DNA of 62,663 nt from Candidatus Tectimicrobiota bacterium (GTDB lineage Bacteria; JACPUC01), in the NCBI GenBank assembly GCA_016192455.1, contig JACPUC010000004.1, positions 1 through 62,663 of the forward strand, read 5' to 3'. The translations under genes were made by a program, and so were the position numbers. The notes under the pieces were generated by a model. That model was not told the DNA's origin and did no database searches. It worked only from the letters and a program-made list of their open reading frames with translations. Positions 25,639 through 31,835 of the stretch are shown here, piece by piece. Every line of letters begins with the position of its first letter. Position 1 is the stretch's first letter.

Positions 25639-26532
25639 ATGAACAGGCTTTCCATGGCTGAAATCCCGCAGCTCCAAAATCCCCTCCTCCTCGTCGCTTT
25701 TGCCGGGTGGAATGACGCCGCGGAGTCGGCGACGACGGCGGCCAAGTTCCTCATCGATCGGCTCGGGGCCACGAAGTTCGCCTCCATTGATCCCGAGGAG
25801 TTCATGAATTTTTCCGAGCAGCGGCCCCTGGTGAGCCTGCACGAGGGCGCCACGCGGGTGCTCACCTGGCCCACGACCGACTTCTATTCCGTGCGCGATC
25901 CGCGGCTGCTGCGCGACCTCGTCATCGGTCTGGGGGTCGAGCCGCACCTGAAGTGGAAGACCTACACGCAACTCATCGGCGAGGTCATCAGAGCCTGCAA
26001 CGTCACCATGGTCGTCAGCCTTGGGGCGCTGCTCACGGACGTGGTGCACAGCCAGGCGGTGCGCATCTCCGGCCTCAGCACCGATGTCGAGCTGGCGCGC
26101 CGTCTGAAGCTCGACCTGTCGCGCTACGAGGGTCCCACCGGCATCGTCGGCGTGCTTCACGATCACCTGCGCCGCGAGGGCATGCCGTCGCTCAGCCTGT
26201 GGGCGAACTGCTCGCACTATATCCGCGCCATCCCCAATCCGAAGGCCGCCCTTGCCCTGGTTCGGCAGGTGCTGCGCATCCTGGACTTCACCCTCGACCT
26301 GAGCGTCCTGGAGCGCGCCGCGGCTGCCTTCGACCAGCAGATTTCGGAGCTCATCGCGCGGGACCCAAAGCTCGCCTCCTACGTGAAGCAAATGGAGCTG
26401 CGTGACGAGGCGGGCGGCGCGGCCGAGGAGAGCGCGGCGCGCGAGCACGAACCGAGCCTGCCAAGCGGCGATGCCCTCGCCGAGGAGCTGCAGCGCTTCC
26501 TGCGCGACCAGGGGAAAAGAAAAGAGGGCTGA
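25639..26532 (+). CDS. PAC2-family protein
   Basis: 297 residues with the PAC2 pattern: NPLLLVAFAGWNDAAESATT, then EFMNFSEQRPLVSLHEGATR, VSLGALLTDVVHSQAVRISG and GPTGIVGVLHDHLRREGMPS, and YIRAIPNPKAALALVRQVLR. PAC2 proteins are Rossmann-like and are named after the proteasome assembly chaperone 2; in bacteria their function is mostly unknown. A charged C-terminal tail (RDEAGGAAEESAAREHEP) follows. It stands alone, transcribed toward and convergent with the EamA gene 140 bp away. Start ATG 25639 is supported by GGAG; an internal MAEIPQLQNPLL is the alternative. Confidence 0.85.
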   Translation: MNRLSMAEIPQLQNPLLLVAFAGWNDAAESATTAAKFLIDRLGATKFASIDPEEFMNFSEQRPLVSLHEGATRVLTWPTTDFYSVRDPRLLRDLVIGLGVEPHLKWKTYTQLIGEVIRACNVTMVVSLGALLTDVVHSQAVRISGLSTDVELARRLKLDLSRYEGPTGIVGVLHDHLRREGMPSLSLWANCSHYIRAIPNPKAALALVRQVLRILDFTLDLSVLERAAAAFDQQISELIARDPKLASYVKQMELRDEAGGAAEESAAREHEPSLPSGDALAEELQRFLRDQGKRKEG

Positions 26533-26672
26533 GGGCGCGGCGCACGGCGCGCTCAGCGGCCGCGCTGGGGTTGGCGAGAGGCGCCACGGGGGCGGTGGAG
26601 GCAAGATGTGCCGCGCCGCCGCCTCTCTGGCGGCGACTGCTCGCGGCTCAAACTGCAGCCCTGGATCGTCCG

Positions 26673-27545
26673 TCAAACAAGGATGAGGCCCACCCCCCCA
26701 ACGACCGTCACGGCGCCCAGCACCACCCGCCAGGTCACCTGCTCCACCTGGCGCAGAAAGAGGGCCGAGAAGACCATGGCGAAGAGGGGGGTCGTATTTG
26801 ACAGCGGCGAGACCATGCTCAAATCGCCGCCGCGCAACGCGTGGAAGCTCAGAACCTGCCCAAGAGAGGTGACGGCGGCGCCGGCCAAGAAGTACGGCAG
26901 CGACCGCCGCGGGAAGCGGAGCTTGCTGCGACCCCCGAAGAGCACTGTGCCGCAGAGCGTGGCCAGCCAGGACGTGGAGATGGTGACCATGGCGGCGAGC
27001 ACGGGGTGGGGCACAAAACCGAGCCCGAGCTTGCGGAAGAGCTGCGAGACGCCGGCCAGGCAGGTCGCCGCAATGGGGATGGCGAGGTCGCGGCTGCGCC
27101 AGGTCTTCGGCGTCCGCGGCGGTTCGAGGGAGATGAAGATGATGCCGCCGATCACCGCCAGGGTGCCCAGGAGCGTAAAGACCGTCGGTTCCTCGCCAAG
27201 GAAGAGGATCGCCAGGAACACCGAGATGAGCGGGGTGGAGGAGCGGATCGGCTGCGTGCGGGCGACGCCGAGGCGCCCGTAACTCCAATACGTGATCGTG
27301 CGGACGATGGCGGGTTGCAGCAGGCCGCTGGCGACGAAGAAGAGGTACCCCGCCGAGAAGGGCGGCCACGATGCGCCGGTGGTGAAGAGCAGCGCCGTGA
27401 GGACAACCGCGTTGCCGCTGATCGACAGGAGGGCCGCCGACGTGGCGTTCGACGTCGCCATGCCATGACGCACCAGGACGGCGTTCGCCCCCCAGCAGAC
27501 CGCCGCGGTGAGGGCCATGAGCTCGTAGATGGGGAAGGTCGCCAC
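26673..27545 (-). CDS. EamA/DMT-family transporter
   Basis: 290 residues from GTG 27545. Ten predicted membrane segments in two homologous EamA halves: LMALTAAVCWGANAVLVRHG opens the first (with the family's WG-N motif). RSSTPLISVFLAILFLGEEP ends it, with the conserved P-L and FLGE. The second half includes PYFLAGAAVTSLGQVLSFHA and SPLSNTTPLFAMVFSALFLR. DMT carriers export amino acids or metabolites; the substrate is not deducible. It is followed upstream by a REP palindrome. Confidence 0.85.
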   Translation of the reverse strand: MATFPIYELMALTAAVCWGANAVLVRHGMATSNATSAALLSISGNAVVLTALLFTTGASWPPFSAGYLFFVASGLLQPAIVRTITYWSYGRLGVARTQPIRSSTPLISVFLAILFLGEEPTVFTLLGTLAVIGGIIFISLEPPRTPKTWRSRDLAIPIAATCLAGVSQLFRKLGLGFVPHPVLAAMVTISTSWLATLCGTVLFGGRSKLRFPRRSLPYFLAGAAVTSLGQVLSFHALRGGDLSMVSPLSNTTPLFAMVFSALFLRQVEQVTWRVVLGAVTVVGGVGLILV

Positions 27546-27606
27546 GCAGTGATCTTCGCTTGCCGGTCTGCCGGGCTGCGGCAGCCGTGAGACGCCCCCC
27601 CTGATG

Positions 27607-27630
27607 GTAGGGGCGGGGCTTGCCCCGCCC
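27607..27630 (-). repeat. REP palindrome, GGGGC-type
   Basis: GTAGGGGCGGGGC plus its complement, same family as 8417. A degenerate partial copy in opposite orientation (GGCGCCCCTAC, about 27798-27809) lies 170 bp downstream, making a worn inverted pair. The 301-bp gap 27546-27846 holds these and no gene. Confidence 0.75.
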
Positions 27631-27846
27631 GGAGCGCCGTTCTGCCGCGCCTCAGCAGCCGTGAGTCGCCCGGTCCCGGGGTGGGGGGAGAGGAAGTCCG
27701 CGCAGGCTCCCCGGGTGGATCGGCAGGCAGCGTAGGCGAGGAAGCGGTGCGACGCAAGCCCAGCGCGCAAGGACGCCGGTGATTCGGGCGCGGCAAACGG
27801 CGCCCCTACGACCTGCAACCCCAGCCCGCAAGGAAGCCGCAAGCCG

Positions 27847-28434
27847 TGGACCCCTGTGAAGACCGCTACGCCGCCCTCTGCGCGAAGGTGGACGCCTTTT
27901 GCCGCCGCGGCGCGCCGGCGCTACCCGCAAGGCCTGACGTGTAATGCCGGCTGTGATGGCTGCTGCCAGCGGCAGTTCAGCGTCTGGCGGCTCGAGGCGG
28001 CGGCCATGCGGCGGGCTTACGAGGCCTTGCCCGCGGCGCCCAGCGCGCGGGTGCGGGGCCGGGCCCTGGCCTACGAACGCCGGCCCCCGCCGCTGGCCGC
28101 GCCCTGCCTCTTCCTCGAAGGCGGGCGCTGCTTCATCTACGAGGCCCGTCCGATCATCTGCCGCAGCCAGGGCTTGCCGCTGCGCAGCCGGGAGATTGCC
28201 GCGCCGGACCACCTCACCTGGTGTCCCCTGAACTTCAAGGGCTTTGCCCTTGCGGACTTCGACCCCAGCGCGGTGCTCAACCTCGATACGGTGAACCGTC
28301 TGCTCGCCGGGCTGGTGCGCGAGGAGGAGGCGGAGCGCAGCGGGGCCACGGGCAGTCCCGGGCGACGCCTGACGATGACCGACATCGTGCTGCGGCCGGA
28401 GCGCTGCGAGCCCCTTGCCGTGAAGGAAGGGTGA
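27847..28434 (+). pseudogene. YkgJ-family cysteine cluster protein, frameshift at a T-run
   Basis: GTG 27847 (AAGGAAG upstream) starts VDPCEDRYAALCAKVDAF, the expected YkgJ N-terminus. At TTTT (27897-27900) the frame must skip one T to continue as AAAARRRYPQGLTCNAGCDG, then CFIYEARPIICRSQGLPLRS. The cluster CNAGCDGCC, a later CLF and CRS give the eight-cysteine zinc/iron-binding pattern of the YkgJ (CxxCxxCC) family. If the extra T is real, the product would have to start at GTG 27856 without its N-terminal helix. Function of the family is unsettled. Most economical reading: an intact gene with an indel error or very recent lesion. Confidence 0.7.
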
Positions 28435-28571
28435 TGGGGTTCGAGGAGAGGGAGGGGGATTTGGGCGAGAAGAAGGGCGAGGAGGAGCGACAGCAGCGCT
28501 CCTGATCCCGTCGGCTGGAGGCTCTCCTTTCCTGCCTCGCTCTCGGTCGGCGTAGAGGCAGACTCAGACAC

Positions 28572-28605
28572 GAAACCCCACCGCTACGCTTTGCGGTGGG
28601 GTTTC
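28572..28605. terminator. Bidirectional terminator between ykgJ-like gene and moeB
   Basis: A 13-bp perfect stem (GAAACCCCACCGC / GCGGTGGGGTTTC) with an 8-nt loop, A-run on one side and T-run on the other. It serves the two convergent genes. Confidence 0.85.
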
Positions 28606-28663
28606 TCCTGCGTCGGGCCGCCGGGGAGCCGGCGCGCGCCAGACTCCGCACGGGGCGATCACG

Positions 28664-29845
28664 TCACGCCGCGGTGAGGACCGGCGGCGCCGCCGAGGTC
28701 TGGTAGCTCTCCAGCAGCTCGGTAATGAGCGGGTGCTCGCCGCAGATGGGGCAGTCGCGGTCGCGGCGCAGCTTCACCTCGCGGAAGCTCATGTCGAGCG
28801 AGCTGTAAATGAGCAAGCGGCCGATGAGCGGATCGCCCTTGCCAAGGATGAGCTTCACGGCTTCGGTGGCTTGCAGCGTGCCGATCAAGCCTGGGAGGAC
28901 CCCCAGGACGCCTGCCTCGCTTCAGTTGGGGACCAGCCCCGCCGGCGGCGGCGCCGGGAAGAGGCAGCGATAGCACGGCCCGCGACCGGGCGCGAAGACC
29001 GTTGCCTGGCCTTCGAACTGAAAGATGCTGCCGTGCACCACCGGCGTTCCCGTCAGCACCGAGGCGTCGTTCACCAGGTAGCGGGTGGGGAAGTTGTCGC
29101 AGCCGTCCACGACCAGGTCGTACTGCTTGAAGAGCTCGATGGCGTTCGCCTCGGTGAGGTGCTCGGGGTAGCTGATGACCTGCACGTCCGGGTTGAGGTC
29201 CGTGATGACCTGCCGGGCGATCTCCACCTTCGGCTTGCCGATGACCTTGGTGTTGTACATGATCTGCCGCTGCAGGTTGCTGCTGTCGACCACATCGGCG
29301 TCCATGATCCCCATGGTGCCCACACCGGCGGCCGCCAGGTAGTACGCGGCGGGCGTGCCCAGGCCACCCATCCCCACCAGCAGCACCTTGGCGTCCAAGA
29401 GCCTCTTCTGCCCCGCCTCGCCCACCTCGTTCAGGAGGAGGTGGCGGCTGTAGCGCACCACCTGCTCGTCGGTGAATTTGCGCGGCTTCATCGTGGGGTA
29501 GCCGGCGTTCTTCCAGCGACCAAACCCTCCCTCCATCGAGAGGACGTTGGCGTACCCCATGTCTTTCAACGATTTGGCCGCCAGGGCCGAACGGAAACCA
29601 CCAGCGCAGTAGGTGACGATGGTGGCATCGTGGTCCGCTTGCAGGGAGCCGATCTTCGACTCCAGCACGCCGCGGCCGACGTACTGCGCCCCGTCGATGT
29701 AGCCGTCGCGATACTCATCGGCCTCGCGCACATCGATGAGCGTGAAGCGCTCGCCGGCGTCAAGCATCCGCTTCACTTGATCGACCGTCACCTCACCGAT
29801 CTGCTGCTTGGCTTCCTTCACGAGATCCTGGAAACTCTTGGCCAT
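28664..29845 (-). CDS. Rhodanese-MoeB/ThiF fusion, probable selenoprotein (in-frame TGA at conserved Cys)
   Basis: 393 residues if the TGA at 28924-28922 (codon 308) is read through. Residues ~17-105 form a rhodanese domain with active-site Cys in IVTYCAGGFRSALAAKSLKD. Residues ~130-393 form a MoeB/ThiF E1-like adenylyltransferase: VLLVGMGGLGTPAAYYLAAA (ATP site), SSNLQRQIMYNTKVIGKPK, DLVVDGCDNFPTRYLVND, zinc pairs CYRC and CPIC, and the C-terminus IGTLQATEAVKLILGKG. The TGA takes the place of the conserved Cys before SEAGVLGV, the residue that takes part in sulfur/ubiquitin-like carrier chemistry in ThiF/MOCS3. Read to the TGA only, the protein would lose its second zinc pair. A hairpin follows it. 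The rhodanese is N-terminal, the reverse of MoeZ/MOCS3. Confidence 0.8.
28890..28907 (-). promoter_or_regulatory. Putative bacterial SECIS hairpin
   Basis: 14 nt after the TGA comes CCUGGG-GGUCCU-CCCAGG: a perfect 6-bp stem whose loop begins GGU, like the GGU-type loop of the E. coli fdhF SECIS. The distance from UGA to loop (20 nt) is within the known bacterial range. The hairpin lies inside the coding sequence, as bacterial SECIS elements do. Confidence 0.6.
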
Positions 29846-29924
29846 CCCGCTCTCCCCTGCGTGGTGGAGTGTCTCACCGGCAATTAACGAGAATCAATCT
29901 TGATTGGACTGCTCAGCTTTTTTA

Positions 29925-29953
29925 AGAATAATACTTCCGCACCCTACCGTCAA
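29925..29953 (-). promoter_or_regulatory. Sigma-70 promoter of the moeB-type gene
   Basis: TTGACG, 17 bp, TATTCT, about 80 bp before the ATG. Between them the sequence GATTGATTCTCGTTAATTG is an AT-rich partial dyad that could be an operator; the factor is unknown. Confidence 0.5.
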
Positions 29954-30264
29954 GGGTGAAGCGGAGAGAAAGGTGAGGCGCGGCCGGGCTATTTTCCCGC
30001 GGCGGCGCCAACGCTCGCGGCGACAGGCGGGTCGGCGGGGTGTATCCTATATTTGAAGGATGTGCCTCTCCGCTCCTAAGCAGGAGGCGCGCCAGCGCTT
30101 CCCTGGGTGCTGCCGCGGCGTGGCGGCGCGCCTGGCGCGCGGCGCACAGGTGGCGCGGTGCGATCGCCAGGCCCGCGCCCCCCGGCTGGCGGCCGTGGGC
30201 TAGGAATCCCAGCTCGTCGGCGGGGGCCGGGAATGACTCCTGCCTTGTCTGCGAAGCAGCCGAG
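29954..30264. other. Intergenic between divergent moeB and ABC exporter
   Basis: About 310 bp, mostly GC-rich, no coding frame recognised. A TATATT box near 30050 could belong to a promoter for the ABC genes. Confidence 0.4.
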
Positions 30265-30927
30265 ATGATTGAACTGAAGAATGTGACGAAGACCTACCGC
30301 CAGGGACACCAGGCGGTGGTGGCCCTGAAGGGCGTCAACCTGACCATTCCCGACGACCAGTTCTGGGTGCTGATGGGGACAAGCGGCAGCGGCAAGAGCA
30401 CGCTGCTGAACCTCGTCGGCTGCCTCGATTTCCCCACCAGCGGCGAGGTGCTGCTGGAGGGCAGGAGCACGAGCCGGCTCAGCGATGAGGACCTGTCGCT
30501 CCTGCGCCGGCGGCGCATCGGCTTCGTCTTCCAGTTCTTCAACCTCCTCCCCACGCTGACGGCGCGGGAGAACATCGCCCTGCCGATGCTGCTCGACGGC
30601 CGGACCATGGAGGCGGCGCGCCCGAAGGTGGAGGCCCTGCTCGAGGCGGTGGGCCTGGCGCAGCGCGCCGAGCATCGCCCCGATGAGCTCTCCGGCGGCG
30701 AGATGCAGCGGGTCGCCATCGCCCGCGCCCTGATCAACGATCCCCTCGTGCTCCTCGCCGACGAGCCGACCGGCAACCTCGACTCGCGCACCGGCGGCGA
30801 CATCCTCGAGCTGCTGCGCCGGATCACCAAGGAACGCGGCGGCACCCTCCTCCTGGCCACCCACGACCAGCGCGCCGCCGAACTCGCCGACCGCACCATC
30901 TTCATCCAGGACGGGGAGGTGGTGTAA
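30265..30927 (+). CDS. ABC exporter ATP-binding subunit (LolD/MacB-like)
   Basis: 220 residues from ATG 30265. Walker A GTSGSGKSTLLNLVGCLD, Q-loop FVFQFFNLLPTLTARENI, signature ELSGGEMQRVAIARALINDP, Walker B LLADEPTGNLDS and H-loop LLATHDQRAAE. LPxLTAxEN after the Q-loop and DEPTGNLDS are diagnostic of the LolD/MacB/FtsE type, which drives lipoprotein or peptide extrusion together with FtsX-like permeases. Its permease follows at 31836, separated by a transposase gene of the REP type. Confidence 0.9.
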   Translation: MIELKNVTKTYRQGHQAVVALKGVNLTIPDDQFWVLMGTSGSGKSTLLNLVGCLDFPTSGEVLLEGRSTSRLSDEDLSLLRRRRIGFVFQFFNLLPTLTARENIALPMLLDGRTMEAARPKVEALLEAVGLAQRAEHRPDELSGGEMQRVAIARALINDPLVLLADEPTGNLDSRTGGDILELLRRITKERGGTLLLATHDQRAAELADRTIFIQDGEVV

Positions 30928-31096
30928 GATATTAGAAGTGGTGCATGCAGGACTGTGGAAGGTCCTGACTTTGCTTTCACAACCGAAGATGAAGATAAGC
31001 CGCACAAACATGAGCTAAACCGCGAGCGAGAAATTAGGATTGACGCGCGTAGGTTATACGTGTGAGCAACGAAATGACTGCGAGGACCCGTGCGGT

Positions 31097-31705
31097 ATGA
31101 GCTCCGATTATCCAAAACATCATCGCCGCTCTATACGGCTAGAGAGCTACGATTATTCTCAGCCTGGGGCTTATTTTGTGACCGTTTGTACTCGGAATCG
31201 CGCCTGTGTGTTAGGCCACATTACCGATGGCCAAATGAGGTTGAATTCCCATGGTGCAAGTATTCAGGCCTGTTGGCAGGAATTACCGCAGCGTTATCAT
31301 CACGTAGGATTGGATTCTTTTATCGTGATGCCGAACCACCTGCACGGCATTCTTGTTCTCAGCGCTGATCGTAGGGGCGGTTCGCGAACCGCCCCTACAC
31401 CTTGTGTTGAACAGAAACCCTTGGGTAGGCTAATCGGGGTGTTCAAAACCGTCTCTACGAAACGTATCAATGAAATGCAGGGCGCACCGGGAAGAACGAT
31501 ATGGCAACGCAATTATTTCGAGCGCGTCATTCGGAATGAGGAGGAATTGCGTCACATTCGAGAATATCTCGTGACTAACCCTTCACGCTGGGCAGTGGAT
31601 CGAGAGAATCCAGAGGTTGTTCGCCGTTTCAAGAGTAAGGCCAAGTTTCCAATTCACCCCGACATCTGTGACAACGTTACAGCGATGTTTGAACTGCTAG
31701 GATGA
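31097..31705 (+). CDS. REP-associated tyrosine transposase (RAYT, Y1/HUH family)
   Basis: 202 residues from ATG 31097. RSIRLESYDYSQPGAYFVTV and SFIVMPNHLHGILVL show the HUH-type motif (HLH is the two-His metal site). IWQRNYFERVIRNEEELRHI and REYLVTNPSRWAVDRENP carry the catalytic Tyr and C-terminal region of the family. The enzyme nicks and joins single-stranded DNA at REP palindromes. The gene contains one itself (31371-31398), coding for RRGGSRTAPTP between HGILV and KPLGRLIGV. It sits between the ATPase and permease of an ABC exporter. GC is lower than the flanks. Confidence 0.9.
   Translation: MSSDYPKHHRRSIRLESYDYSQPGAYFVTVCTRNRACVLGHITDGQMRLNSHGASIQACWQELPQRYHHVGLDSFIVMPNHLHGILVLSADRRGGSRTAPTPCVEQKPLGRLIGVFKTVSTKRINEMQGAPGRTIWQRNYFERVIRNEEELRHIREYLVTNPSRWAVDRENPEVVRRFKSKAKFPIHPDICDNVTAMFELLG
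31371..31398. repeat. REP palindrome (TTCG-centred) inside the RAYT coding sequence
   Basis: A 28-bp perfect palindrome, half-site GTAGGGGCGGTTCG. It is in frame with the transposase and encodes the insert RRGGSRTAPTP. Identical copies: 52598-52625 (perfect) and 49318-49345 (one mismatch). Confidence 0.9.
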
Positions 31706-31835
31706 AGGATCGATGAAAACGCTTCAACTGTGTGCAACAATTTCTTAAGTCTCGTCACTGACACTCCGACGCTAGCTAGCTGGTAAGCAGTGAACCCGAG
31801 GAAGAGGGGAAAAGACCCCCTTCAAGGATTCCCCC

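Noticed and set aside
27690-27730. GAGGAAGTCC near 27690 recalling RNase P RNA
   Set aside because: The other RNase P conserved blocks (ACAGNRA, GGTAAACTCC) are absent, so it is coincidence.
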